This document shows positions 8,505 through 17,577 of a stretch of DNA of 64,000 nucleotides, in pieces. Source of the stretch: Clostridiales bacterium (GTDB taxonomy: Bacteria > Bacillota > Clostridia > Lachnospirales > Cellulosilyticaceae); contig DYCF01000008.1 of assembly GCA_019418225.1 (NCBI GenBank), positions 26,419 through 90,418 of the forward strand, read 5' to 3'. The notes beneath the pieces were generated by a model. It did not search any database, was not told the origin of the DNA, and saw only the letters and a program-made list of their open reading frames with translations. The position numbers and the translations under genes were made by a program. Numbering within the stretch: position 1 is the stretch's first letter; every line of letters starts with the position of its first letter.

Positions 8505-9114
8505 AGATAAACTTCTTATTGTAACTTATACTGCATATATTGAATTCGTTGCACGTACAAGTTCTATTAAACTTCAAGGAGATATTCTTCCCAAAGATTT
8601 TGATAGCTCTATGATTGGTTTTTGGCATGGTGATAGTTTTACAATGAATCTTTTACTTAGAGAGCTACGCCACTATAACCACAACATATCCGTTGTAGTC
8701 ACTCAAGATAAACGAGGAGACTATATACATGGCGTTCTTACAACCTATCATACTAAAACACTCCGTATACCAGATGGTGCAGCCATTCGACCTTTTTTGG
8801 CTACACTTAAGGAAACAAGCCAATTAGGTAATGAAACAATATGTATTGCTTTAGATGGTCCATTAGGGCCTTATAAAGAGCCTAAAAAACTCCTCTTCAT
8901 GCTTTCCGAACATGCAAAAAAACCATGTATTTTACTAAATGTTAACTACAGTAAAGCTATTAAGCTTAGTAAAAGATGGGACTACTATACCATTGTTCTT
9001 CCTTTTAGTAAAATCACCTTTACGGCCCATCATCTAGGTATTACTCAGCAAGAAGACTTAAAACAATTTAAGCTTTATAAACAGTTTATTCATTCAAAAT
9101 CTCAATGTTCTTAA
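8380..9114 (+). CDS. DUF374 lysophospholipid acyltransferase-like protein
   Basis: Matches the DUF374/LPLAT-like family: SMIGFWHGDSF, then VVVTQDKRGDYIHGVL and a conserved ALDGPLGPYKEPKKLLFML block. Members are presumed to transfer acyl groups to lipid acceptors at the inner membrane. The start is uncertain. The ATG at 8380 has an excellent RBS (AAAGGAGG at 8366-8373, 6-base spacing) but lies 125 bases inside the glycosyltransferase gene. The family core begins near a second ATG at 8491, which has no good RBS. I chose 8380 on the RBS. The domain pairing with the glycosyltransferase suggests glycolipid synthesis. Confidence 0.7.
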   Translation: MKQHLNMQTKESHNVRFATINQRLKVITNKLVTLWAKMNLYKDKLLIVTYTAYIEFVARTSSIKLQGDILPKDFDSSMIGFWHGDSFTMNLLLRELRHYNHNISVVVTQDKRGDYIHGVLTTYHTKTLRIPDGAAIRPFLATLKETSQLGNETICIALDGPLGPYKEPKKLLFMLSEHAKKPCILLNVNYSKAIKLSKRWDYYTIVLPFSKITFTAHHLGITQQEDLKQFKLYKQFIHSKSQCS

Positions 9115-9160
9115 AAAACCTGCTAATGAAATCTTATAATTTTCATTAGCAGGTTTTTCT
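9113..9160. terminator. Bidirectional terminator between convergent genes
   Basis: A 15-bp perfect stem (9117-9131 with 9141-9155) is flanked by A-rich sequence on the left and a T run on the right, so it can end both the plus-strand lipid operon and the minus-strand haem operon. Confidence 0.85.
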
Positions 9161-9178
9161 CTTATTATATATGTTTAC

Positions 9179-9949
9179 TTAGCAAGTTGCTAATGGGAGT
9201 AAATAATACTTCCCATCTTCTTCATAAAACTTTCCTTGAATCTTATAGACTTCTTGAATCAGCTTTTCATCTGCCATATCTTTAGGTGTACCTACCTTTA
9301 AGACTTTACCTGATTTCATAACAATAATGTGATCACTATAATTAAGTGCCTGGTTGATATCATGTAAAACCATTACGATAGTCATGTTGTATTGGGCATT
9401 TAGCTTTTTTACTAAATCTAAAAGTTCCATTTGATAATACATATCTAAATAAGTCGTTGGTTCATCTAGAAATAGTATTTCAGGCTGTTGGCAAAGTGCC
9501 ATGGCAAGCCAAGCTCGCTGTCTTTGGCCGCCTGAAAGCGCACTTAATGGACGATGTTGTAACTCAGAAAGCTTGGTACACTCTAATGCCCAGTCTATGA
9601 TTTTCTCTGCTTCTTCTGTAATCCCTTCGCAAACGCCTTGATGCGGCGTGCGCCCATAAGCTACTAATTCCCTAATAGTAATCTGTAAGTTTTCATTATT
9701 ATGCTGATGAAGTACAGCTACCTTACGTGCAAACGGCTTTTGTTTAATAGTAGTGATATTTGTACCATCTAAAGTAATTTCACCTTGTTTAACTTTATGT
9801 CCCTTCGTTAAAAGGCCTAAAAGTGTTGATTTGCCACAACCATTTGGTCCTATAATCGTTGTAATTTTACCTCTTGGTATTTCTAAATTTAAATCATTAA
9901 ATAAATAATTTGTTTTGTCATGTCCGAACTGTATATTTTTAACTTTCAT
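9179..9949 (-). CDS. Haem/iron ABC transporter ATP-binding protein
   Basis: FecE/FepC/HmuV-type ATPase that drives the permease encoded just upstream. Walker A GPNGCGKST, Q-loop, signature LSGGQRQR, Walker B ILFLDEPT and switch histidine (MVLHDINQ) are all intact. The start at 9949 is preferred because GGGAG lies 8-9 bases before it, while the upstream in-frame ATG at 9964 is part of that RBS context and has no RBS of its own. That gives 256 residues. It is the last gene of the five-gene NEAT/haem operon and ends at a bidirectional terminator. Confidence 0.88.
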   Translation of the reverse strand: MKVKNIQFGHDKTNYLFNDLNLEIPRGKITTIIGPNGCGKSTLLGLLTKGHKVKQGEITLDGTNITTIKQKPFARKVAVLHQHNNENLQITIRELVAYGRTPHQGVCEGITEEAEKIIDWALECTKLSELQHRPLSALSGGQRQRAWLAMALCQQPEILFLDEPTTYLDMYYQMELLDLVKKLNAQYNMTIVMVLHDINQALNYSDHIIVMKSGKVLKVGTPKDMADEKLIQEVYKIQGKFYEEDGKYYLLPLATC

Positions 9950-10000
9950 CTTGTTAACTCCCATTTTGAATAAATGTTTTTAAATAAATTTCCTAAACCA

Positions 10001-10972
10001 TTACTCACTTCTTTTTAGCATATATAAAAAGAATGGTGCACCTAATAATGCCATCATGACACCTATTGGAATTTCAAATGGATAGATGATTGTACGGCCT
10101 AGAAAATCTGCTAGTAATAATAATGCCCCGCCTAATAAAGCTGTAAATGGTATTAAATATTTGTGACCTGTTCCTACTAAAAGGCGCCCTAAATGAGGTA
10201 CGACAAGTCCTACGAAACTAATCATCCCTACCTGTGTTGTTGGAATGATGGCTAATAATACCGCTACTACTGAAATGATTATACGTTGTTTATTCACATT
10301 CATCCCAAGGCTTGCTGCATTACGTTCTCCAAGCGCTAAAAGGTCACAATTTTTATATAAACAAAATGCAAGTATAAGACCTATGAGTCCATAGATACTC
10401 ATAAGCATTACAGTGTCCCAACCTTTCGTTGTACTTTGAGCACTACTTGATAAACTAGACATCATACTTGATGAGCCCATATAAGAAATAACTTCACTTA
10501 AGGCTTCAAAGAATGCATTAATTGCAATACCTGCTAAAATAATACGTTTTGGCTGAAAACCTTTTCGCCATGCGAAGGCATATACAAGACTACAGGCAAT
10601 GAGTCCACCTATAAGTCCAAAAAATGGTGCTGATAAAAATAAGGTTGGGACAAATGTAAGTACCAAACTATTCATAAAGTTTGCGCCTGCAGAAATCCCT
10701 ACGATACCAGGGTCTGCTAAAGGATTCTTCATGACTGCTTGTAAAAGTACCCCTGATGTCGCTAACATTGCACCTGTTAGTACAGATACGAATATACGTG
10801 GCAACCTTACTGCTTTAATAATTTCAACTTGGCTGTTATTTCCTTTGATAAGCCCCTCAACGATTTCTTTAAGGGTGAGATTAATGCTACCAATTCGCAT
10901 ACATAATAATCCTAAAAGCACAATACACATGCCAACTACTACAAATTTTGTCTTTATATATTTCTTATTCAT
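10001..10972 (-). CDS. Haem/iron ABC transporter permease (FecCD/IsdF family)
   Basis: Polytopic permease of the FecCD/BtuC family, about 323 residues with roughly nine to ten hydrophobic segments. Family landmarks are RLPRIFVSVLTGAMLA near residue 60, NPLADPGIVGISAGANF, and the coupling region FVGLVVPHLGRLLVG. It moves the ligand delivered by the lipoprotein into the cytoplasm. As in the ATPase gene, an ATG GGAG arrangement precedes the real ATG, so I chose 10972 (RBS GGGAG, 5-base spacing) over 10984. Gap to the ATPase gene is about 50 bases. Confidence 0.9.
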   Translation of the reverse strand: MNKKYIKTKFVVVGMCIVLLGLLCMRIGSINLTLKEIVEGLIKGNNSQVEIIKAVRLPRIFVSVLTGAMLATSGVLLQAVMKNPLADPGIVGISAGANFMNSLVLTFVPTLFLSAPFFGLIGGLIACSLVYAFAWRKGFQPKRIILAGIAINAFFEALSEVISYMGSSSMMSSLSSSAQSTTKGWDTVMLMSIYGLIGLILAFCLYKNCDLLALGERNAASLGMNVNKQRIIISVVAVLLAIIPTTQVGMISFVGLVVPHLGRLLVGTGHKYLIPFTALLGGALLLLADFLGRTIIYPFEIPIGVMMALLGAPFFLYMLKRSE

Positions 10973-11019
10973 TTTAACTCCCATTTAAATGTATTTAACT
11001 AATTTTAAACCTAACATAA

Positions 11020-11062
11020 TGAAAAGGAGCTATGTCACTCCTCAGTGTCCTAGCCCCTTTTC
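11020..11062 (-). terminator. Partial terminator (attenuator) between lipoprotein and permease genes
   Basis: Minus-strand stem AAAAGGGGCTA (11051-11061) with TAGCTCCTTTT (11022-11032), followed by CATTATG rather than a strong T run. It would reduce, not stop, read-through, making more surface and lipoprotein components than permease and ATPase. Confidence 0.5.
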
Positions 11063-11063
11063 A

Positions 11064-11963
11064 CTAATAAATAATTTCTGCTAATTCACTAAGTGCCTTA
11101 GCTGTTTCTAGGCTGGCACTTACATTGAATAAACTATCATCTAAATCATATACGTTGCCATTTTTTACAGCATCGAATTGACTCCAGATTGGATTTTCAT
11201 TGAATTCTTTTTCAAACATTTCAAGTACTTCTTCCTTCACACCATGTGTCATACGAAGGATAATGTCTGGCTCTGAGACAAGTAAGGCTTCTAAGTTGAC
11301 ATTGGCATATGCTGTATTGCTATCTGCTACCACATTTGTACCACCTAACATTTCTACCATTTGACCTACGAAAGATGCTGATGTACCTGCTAGGTAATTT
11401 CCTGGGAAACCAAAGAGAATAAGTACTTTAGGAGAAGTTTTTCCTTTAACGCTTTCTATTGTTGCATTGATATCTGCTTCAAAATTAGCAATCAATTCAG
11501 CAGCTTCTGCTTCTCGATCAAACATCTCACCGATTGTGGCAATAGATGCCTTAAGCGTATCAATGTTTTCTGCATTTAAGTATGTACCTTGTATGCCTAC
11601 TGTCCCAAGTTTTTCACTTACCATTGATTCAAGTGTCGTAAGCGAAAGGACATGTGTCGGATTTAATGAAGCAATGATTTCAATATCCGGCGACATTGGT
11701 AATCCTACCTTTGTTACATCTGCCACCTTTTCATTTAAACTATACTGTGAATTGGGTACGCCCACCATTTCTACATCAAGTTCTGCTAAGATATCAACTA
11801 AGGATACTGAAAGTGCCACAATGCGTTGCTCTTCAGTTGTGCCTTTTTCATCTTGAACACTAGCTCCCTGAGTTTGCTCCACTGCATTTCCACCGCAGCC
11901 ACTAAATGCCATTAAACCTACTAAACTTAGTCCCAAATAAATACTTCTCTTTAGTCTTCTCAC
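11064..11963 (-). CDS. IsdE-like haem-binding lipoprotein
   Basis: Extracellular substrate-binding lipoprotein of the haem ABC transporter, 299 residues. The lipobox ends at Cys23 (AFSGC). A class III two-lobe binding protein follows. The haem ligands of S. aureus IsdE appear conserved: Met90 in GLPMSPDIE and His240 in RMTHGVKEEV. This points to haem rather than siderophore or B12. It sits 10 bases downstream of the membrane NEAT protein and upstream of the permease, the usual order for relaying haem from surface NEAT proteins to the transporter. Confidence 0.88.
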   Translation of the reverse strand: MRRLKRSIYLGLSLVGLMAFSGCGGNAVEQTQGASVQDEKGTTEEQRIVALSVSLVDILAELDVEMVGVPNSQYSLNEKVADVTKVGLPMSPDIEIIASLNPTHVLSLTTLESMVSEKLGTVGIQGTYLNAENIDTLKASIATIGEMFDREAEAAELIANFEADINATIESVKGKTSPKVLILFGFPGNYLAGTSASFVGQMVEMLGGTNVVADSNTAYANVNLEALLVSEPDIILRMTHGVKEEVLEMFEKEFNENPIWSQFDAVKNGNVYDLDDSLFNVSASLETAKALSELAEIIY

Positions 11964-11973
11964 AACTTACTCC

Positions 11974-13095
11974 TTACTTTCTTTTTAAATAAATCACGCT
12001 ACCAATCGCTCCTGCTACTACAATTACACCTATGATAAGCATCATATTTTTCATAGTATTTTTACTTGCTGATGTGACTGCATCTACGTTTTCTGTTTCT
12101 TCTATGTTCTCTGTCTTAGCTCCATCTTGCTCAGTTTCTTCTTGAACTTCACCTTGTACTTCAGCTTGTTTTTCATCTTGATTGTGTTCTTCAAAATTCT
12201 CTTCAACTTGTGCTGATGCTTCATCTGTCTTTTCTATATTAGCATCATTAGCATCTGCTACTTCTTGGCTTTGTACTTTTGCATCATTTGTGATATTTTC
12301 AGTAACTACTTCTTCCTGAGATGTTTTTTCACCTTTTTGTACTGTAGTCTCTGATTTTTTAGCTGTTTCTGATGAAGTAGTGTCCTGTGCTTTTTGACTT
12401 ACAGCCTGTGTTTGTTCCTGTTTTGAACTACTGCTTGTTGTATTTGTTTTGTTCGCCACCGCGCTACTATTATTTGTCGTACTGCTTGTCATATTATTTG
12501 CTGCATTAGATGCTGAACTAGATACTGAACTAGTTGTACTACTTGCATTGCTGTTAGATGCGCTACTGCTATTTTGCACAACTTCTGCTGCTGATTCTTT
12601 TACAGGTTCTGCTACTGGTTCTGCTTTTTTGATAAGCTTTAAACTACTTTCATTTAATGTTACTGTATACTCTACAGTTGTATTCATTGGCTCTACATAA
12701 AGTCCTACTTTAATACTTGTGCTTAAGCTTGGCACCTTAAACTTTAATTTTTTAATATTGCCTGCTAAAGCTGTTGTTTCACAAGTCACTTTACTGCCAC
12801 CTACTGAGATCGTAAAATCACCCATATATTGTGTATTGTTAAAAGCTAGCGTTACGAAAGTACCACTATCATTTACTTCTACATCTGATACTGTTTCTGT
12901 ATATGACCTTGCCATGCCTTCACCCACAGGATTATCATGGCTTACGTTATTTGTAATCGTATAAGTCCCTTTATCTAAATCTTGTCCCCATGCTACTACA
13001 GTGAGTAGCATGGCAAACAATATTGTTAATATTGGTGTACTTAAACGTCTTAAATTCTGTCCTAAATGCTTTGTATTTTTCGTAAGTTGTAACAT
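11974..13095 (-). CDS. Membrane-anchored single-NEAT-domain haem relay protein
   Basis: IsdC-like protein of 373 residues with a signal peptide (about 14-38), one NEAT domain (about 42-155, including GEGMARSYTET and VEPMNTTVEYTVTLN), a long Ser/Asn/Glu-rich spacer (about 165-340) and a C-terminal membrane helix followed by KRK. There is no LPXTG motif, so it is held by the helix rather than by sortase. It lies between the SLH-anchored NEAT protein and the lipoprotein gene, fitting an intermediate carrier across the wall. Haem contact residues in this domain are not obvious; the usual YxxxY is replaced by VEYTV. Confidence 0.82.
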   Translation of the reverse strand: MLQLTKNTKHLGQNLRRLSTPILTILFAMLLTVVAWGQDLDKGTYTITNNVSHDNPVGEGMARSYTETVSDVEVNDSGTFVTLAFNNTQYMGDFTISVGGSKVTCETTALAGNIKKLKFKVPSLSTSIKVGLYVEPMNTTVEYTVTLNESSLKLIKKAEPVAEPVKESAAEVVQNSSSASNSNASSTTSSVSSSASNAANNMTSSTTNNSSAVANKTNTTSSSSKQEQTQAVSQKAQDTTSSETAKKSETTVQKGEKTSQEEVVTENITNDAKVQSQEVADANDANIEKTDEASAQVEENFEEHNQDEKQAEVQGEVQEETEQDGAKTENIEETENVDAVTSASKNTMKNMMLIIGVIVVAGAIGSVIYLKRK

Positions 13096-13111
13096 ATAAA
13101 TGTCCCGCCTT

Positions 13112-16100
13112 CTAGTTTTCTGTTACCTTTAAGATTTCAGCATATGCCCAGTGATTTGCTGATAAATCTTTAAATGGATTTTCTATATCTACATTTGTCT
13201 CTTCTGTATGACCAATAAGCTTATTAATTACTTTTACAGCTTCTGCTCTTGTGATTGTTCCTTCTGGTTTAAATGTGTTATCTCCATAACCATTGATATA
13301 ACCTGCTTCTGTAGCTGCTGCTACATATTTTTCATAGCTGCTTCCTGTTAAATCTTTGAAGCCATGTTCATAATCCGCAGATGCTTCTAATCCTGCCACC
13401 TGTGCAATAACTTTAACGAATTCGCCTCTTGTCATATTTTCATTTGGATTAAATGCAGACTCTGCCGCTTCACCTATTACACCAGCTTCTTCGAATAACA
13501 TAATGGCATCTTTTGCCCACATGTCAACATCTGTAAATGTACTTACGAATTCTGTTTCTACAAGTGATTTTGTATCAATTATAATTCTAAGTTCTGGTGC
13601 TACACTTCCCATTGGGGCAATACCTGTTTTTAATGTAATTGCCTCTTCTAAGTTTGCAACTTCTAATGTCACATAAGCTGTTTTCATATCTGCTGATTTA
13701 CGTACTTCTACAGCTTTGTATTCTCCATCCACTTTTTGTGCAATACCAGTAATAATATCGCTAAAACCTAAACCTTCATTTGCAATTTCTAATTCTACGA
13801 AATAACTCTCACCTTGTTTTTTGATAGCAATACCAGCATTTTTAAAGAACTGTCCCGCCATAGATGCTTCATCTTTATCAGCTTGAAGAATGCTGATATT
13901 AGCTGAATAATACTCATTTTGTACGCCGTCTACAAGAAGTGCTAACATGCTTAACGCTTCTGCTTTTGTCACCTTGCCATTTGGTTTGAATGTGCCATCT
14001 GCATAGCCTTTGATATATTTAATTTCCTTAGCATTCTCTTTGATTCTAAGTGTTGTATGTGCTATTGTACTTGTTAGCCCTTTAACTGTAAATGCATTTG
14101 ACTTTGTCTCTACTTCATTTAATGTGATGCCTACTACAACTGTCTGATCTTTTTCAGCTGCCTCAACTGCATCATATGTAAATGTAATCACTTCATTTTC
14201 CATCTTGAAATTATTAAGTGTTAAGCTTTTACCTGTTGTATCATCATTTAAATAAATTTTCCCTGTGAAATCACTTGCTGTAAGCTCTTCATCTGTACCA
14301 TTTAAGTAAATAGTTACTTTACCATTTTCAGCTTCTACTTTATTGATAGTCATAGCTTCATCTGATTTAAATGCTGTATTAATGCTTCCCGCACCTTCTT
14401 CAATACTACTTTCATCAAGTTTAATTCTAAGGACCGGTTTCATACTTCCCATTGCTGAGATACCACATCTAAGATAAGCTGTATTACTTACTGCACCAAT
14501 TTTAATTTCTGTTGTTACATAACGTTTGCTGCTATCGTTTAAGTAATTTAAATATAATGATTTATATTCCCCATCAATACGTTGTTCAAGAGATGTGATA
14601 ACATCTTTCATTCCCATACCATCTTTAAGTACTTGAATAGTTAAATATGCTTCACCATTTTGAATACGAAGTGGTAAACCTTCTTTGTTAAAGAATCCAG
14701 CTGCCATAGATGCTGTATCTTGTGTTTCATGTAAAACATCAATGTTTACTGAGTAATAACCATCTTGAAGTCCGCCATCATTCGAAGCTTGCTTTTCTGT
14801 AATTACTACTTCTTGGAATGCTGATACGTTTTCTGTATTTTGAGCATCTCTTGCACCTACGCTATATGTTCCTGCTGCAAGATTTATAAATGTATTTGTA
14901 GTTTGCCAGTTTGCACCGCCATCAATTGTATACTCATATGTACCATTTCCACCTGTTGCTGTTACTGTAATTGTACCAGTAAGCCCTGTTGCATCTGTTT
15001 TTGCTACAGCAATTTCTACTGGTGTTGATTCTGGTACTTGTACACCTAAAATTTTGCTAATGCTTTCTGCTGTTAACTTGATACGTACTGGATAAGCTTT
15101 CGTCATAAATGGTAAGACTACATGACATCTTACATAAGCTGTCTCATCTAAACTATCTAAGGCAATTTCTGTCACAATATATCTACCTGTTTCATCTTCT
15201 ACATAACTTAAATCTAATGCTTCATATGTATCTCCTTCTAAGATATCTAATCCTTTCATGATATCTACGAAGCTACCAGAATCTCTTGCTACTTTAAGTG
15301 TTAAGTAAGCTTTACCTTCACGAATATTTAAAGTGACATTTTCTTTTGTAAAGTATTCTGCTGCGTGTGATGGTTGATCTTGTGTTTCATGTAATACTTC
15401 AATGTCTACTAAGTAATTACCTTCTGGCATTGCTGTAGCTTCTTTAATAACTACCTCTTGGAAATCAGTTACATTATCTGTGTATTCCACCGCACGTACA
15501 CCTACGCTATATGTCCCTGCTGTTAAACCTGTAAATACATTTGTAGTTACCCAGTTTTGACCACCATCAATTGTATATTCATAATTTCCACTGCCGCCTA
15601 CTGCAATCACTTTAATGCTGCCATCATTGACATTTGCATTTGTTGCTTCTACCGATTTAATAACAACTGGACTTTGCTCTGCTAAAATCTTATTAAGGCT
15701 TTCGGCTGCAAGTTTGATACGTACTGGATAAGCTTTCGTCATAAATGGTAAAACTACATGACATCTTACATAAGCTGTCTCATCTAAGCTATCTAATGCA
15801 ATCTCTGTCACAATATATCTACCTGTTTCATCTTCTACATAGTCTAAATCTAATGCTTTATATGTATCTCCTTCTAAGATATCTAATCCTTGCATGATAT
15901 CTACGAAACTACCAGAATCTCTTGCTACTTTAAGTGTTAAGTAAGCCTTACCTTCACGAATATCTAAAGCTATATTTTCTTTTGTAAAGTATTCTGCTGC
16001 ATGAGAAGGCTTATCTTCTGTTTCATGAAGTACTTCAATATTTACTGCATATTGGCCTTCAGGCATCACTACTTCTGTATCTGGCTTTTCTTTTGCAACG

Positions 16101-17272
16101 ATTTCTACTGTTTCAAAATCTGTTACATTATCAGGTTGCGCCATATCGCGAACTGCTACACTATATGTACCTGCTGCTAATTTTTCAAATACATTTGTTT
16201 GGCTCCAGTTTTGTCCGCCATCAACTGTGTACTCATAGCTTCCGCTACCGCCAGCTGCTGTAATTGTAATTGTGCCATCTGCTGCTTGGTAAGCTGTTTC
16301 ATCTGTATGTACTACATTCATTGTAACTGCTGTTTTCTCAGCGCCTACACCTTGTGCCTTAAGATAACTAATAGTTTCTTCTGTTAAAAAGATACGAAGT
16401 TCTTGCTTCATCGTAAAACCAATATTAAGGCCACATCTTAAAGTAACTGGTTGCTCAATATCATCAAAATCAATCTCTGTTACAATATAACGTACCTCAT
16501 CTTGCTGCGCATATTTTAGATTAAGACTTTCATACTCACTTTCTCCTGTTTTTTTCTCAAGAGATGTGATTACATCTTTAAATCCTAAACCATCCTTTGC
16601 AACTTGAAGTTTTAAATAAACTTTACCATCAACGATTTCAATCGGTAAATTGGTTTGTGTAAAGAACTGAGCTGCCATAGATTCTGCTTCTGAATCTGCC
16701 TTTAATACCTTAATGCTGCCAACATGTGTTGCACTCGCAGCTTCATCTTCCCATGGGTCCGCTTCTGTCACTTCTTCTGTCACTTCTAATGTATTTGCTT
16801 CTTCTGCTACGTCTAGGCTTTCTTTCACTTCACCCTCTGGCATAATTACTTCAGCTTCATCCACTACTTTATCAATTACTTCACCAATCACTTCATCTTC
16901 TTGTATATCTTTATCTGCTTCAATCTGATTCTCTTGGTCTTGAATTTCTGCTTCTTCTTGCTCATTTCCTTCTGATGTTTCTACCTCATCAACCACTTCT
17001 TCAGTTACTTCCTTATTTAGCTCATCAGATACTTCTTCAGTTACTTTATCTTCTGTAACTACTTCATCTTCTTGAATTCCCTCAATCACTTCACTGTTTG
17101 TCTCTTCGCCCCCTACAGTGTTTTCCTGCTCTGTAGCTACTTCATTTACTACTGTCGTTTCATTTTGTAATTCACCTTGTGCAAATACTGGTGCTACTTG
17201 CCCCACTGTACCGGTAACTACTGTACAACAAAGTGCCATATTTGCTAATTTATTTCTTAATGATTTCGCCAT
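13112..17272 (-). CDS. S-layer-anchored surface protein with five NEAT domains
   Basis: Large secreted haem-capture protein, 1386 residues. In order: signal peptide (1-31); very acidic Glu/Val-rich region (35-180); NEAT1 (184-305); SprB-like beta repeat (315-395); NEAT2 (408-530); SprB-like (535-612); NEAT3 (619-741); SprB-like (751-827); NEAT4 (838-955); an Ig-like domain (965-1065); SLH motif (1083-1116); NEAT5 (1119-1238); then two SLH motifs (1245-1295, 1304-1355) and a final half motif (1366-1384). The NEAT domains carry the SMA or HAA lip helix (for example TASMAAGFF). SLH motifs bind pyruvylated wall polymer, so anchoring is non-covalent. NEAT2 and NEAT3 are near-identical duplicates. 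First gene of the operon, below Fur-like boxes. Confidence 0.88.
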   Translation of the reverse strand: MAKSLRNKLANMALCCTVVTGTVGQVAPVFAQGELQNETTVVNEVATEQENTVGGEETNSEVIEGIQEDEVVTEDKVTEEVSDELNKEVTEEVVDEVETSEGNEQEEAEIQDQENQIEADKDIQEDEVIGEVIDKVVDEAEVIMPEGEVKESLDVAEEANTLEVTEEVTEADPWEDEAASATHVGSIKVLKADSEAESMAAQFFTQTNLPIEIVDGKVYLKLQVAKDGLGFKDVITSLEKKTGESEYESLNLKYAQQDEVRYIVTEIDFDDIEQPVTLRCGLNIGFTMKQELRIFLTEETISYLKAQGVGAEKTAVTMNVVHTDETAYQAADGTITITAAGGSGSYEYTVDGGQNWSQTNVFEKLAAGTYSVAVRDMAQPDNVTDFETVEIVAKEKPDTEVVMPEGQYAVNIEVLHETEDKPSHAAEYFTKENIALDIREGKAYLTLKVARDSGSFVDIMQGLDILEGDTYKALDLDYVEDETGRYIVTEIALDSLDETAYVRCHVVLPFMTKAYPVRIKLAAESLNKILAEQSPVVIKSVEATNANVNDGSIKVIAVGGSGNYEYTIDGGQNWVTTNVFTGLTAGTYSVGVRAVEYTDNVTDFQEVVIKEATAMPEGNYLVDIEVLHETQDQPSHAAEYFTKENVTLNIREGKAYLTLKVARDSGSFVDIMKGLDILEGDTYEALDLSYVEDETGRYIVTEIALDSLDETAYVRCHVVLPFMTKAYPVRIKLTAESISKILGVQVPESTPVEIAVAKTDATGLTGTITVTATGGNGTYEYTIDGGANWQTTNTFINLAAGTYSVGARDAQNTENVSAFQEVVITEKQASNDGGLQDGYYSVNIDVLHETQDTASMAAGFFNKEGLPLRIQNGEAYLTIQVLKDGMGMKDVITSLEQRIDGEYKSLYLNYLNDSSKRYVTTEIKIGAVSNTAYLRCGISAMGSMKPVLRIKLDESSIEEGAGSINTAFKSDEAMTINKVEAENGKVTIYLNGTDEELTASDFTGKIYLNDDTTGKSLTLNNFKMENEVITFTYDAVEAAEKDQTVVVGITLNEVETKSNAFTVKGLTSTIAHTTLRIKENAKEIKYIKGYADGTFKPNGKVTKAEALSMLALLVDGVQNEYYSANISILQADKDEASMAGQFFKNAGIAIKKQGESYFVELEIANEGLGFSDIITGIAQKVDGEYKAVEVRKSADMKTAYVTLEVANLEEAITLKTGIAPMGSVAPELRIIIDTKSLVETEFVSTFTDVDMWAKDAIMLFEEAGVIGEAAESAFNPNENMTRGEFVKVIAQVAGLEASADYEHGFKDLTGSSYEKYVAAATEAGYINGYGDNTFKPEGTITRAEAVKVINKLIGHTEETNVDIENPFKDLSANHWAYAEILKVTEN
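15050..16051 (-). repeat. Recent tandem duplication of a NEAT plus SprB-like unit
   Basis: The DNA for NEAT3 (15050-15418) and NEAT2 (15683-16051) is nearly identical over long stretches, including synonymous positions, for example the shared segment encoding LPFMTKAYPVRIKL. The linking SprB-like modules are more diverged. This indicates a recent duplication or gene conversion inside the surface protein gene. Confidence 0.8.
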
Positions 17273-17366
17273 TCTTATCTCTCCTTGTACTTTATCTTAT
17301 ACTTCTTATACTTCTCCACATTATGTTTTTTCGATTTGCCGTTTAACTTTTCAATTTGTTCTTTTT

Positions 17367-17381
17367 TGCGAATCGTTCTCA
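17367..17381. promoter_or_regulatory. Fur-like box 1 (haem operon side)
   Basis: TGCGAATCGTTCTCA matches the 7-1-7 Fur pattern TGATAAT-N-ATTATCA at 10 of 14 positions. It lies about 95 bases upstream of the NEAT surface-protein start, where it could control the minus-strand haem operon. Confidence 0.4.
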
Positions 17382-17467
17382 ATTAATTCAACTGAAAGAC
17401 ACTATATCATCTTCCTTTTTTATACGTCAATAGATTCAACACTAGTTGGTATCCTACGATACGTTAT

Positions 17468-17482
17468 TGAGAATAATTTTCA
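17468..17482. promoter_or_regulatory. Fur-like box 2 (centre of divergent region)
   Basis: TGAGAATAATTTTCA matches the 7-1-7 Fur pattern at 12 of 14 positions. It lies just upstream of the plus-strand promoter of the Crp/Fnr operon and between the two divergent operons, so it may serve both. Confidence 0.6.
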
Positions 17483-17489
17483 TTTCATA

Positions 17490-17536
17490 TTTACATTTTA
17501 CCCATTTTTTAGTATGATAAATAATAATAGTTCTCA
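17490..17536 (+). promoter_or_regulatory. Promoter of the Crp/Fnr operon with Fur-like box 3
   Basis: TTTACA (17490-17495), a 17-bp spacer and TATGAT (17513-17518) form a sigma-A type promoter. A third Fur-like sequence, TAATAATAGTTCTCA (17522-17536, 11 of 14), overlaps the predicted transcription start, a typical repressor position. The rest of 17273-17577 holds no gene. Confidence 0.55.
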
Positions 17537-17577
17537 AAAAGAACATCCAAGCATTTATAGATTAGGAGGTAACAGCA

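Noticed and set aside
11974..13095. Sortase-anchored IsdC
   Set aside because: There is no LPXTG or NPQTN-like motif before the C-terminal helix and no sortase gene in the locus; membrane anchoring fits better.
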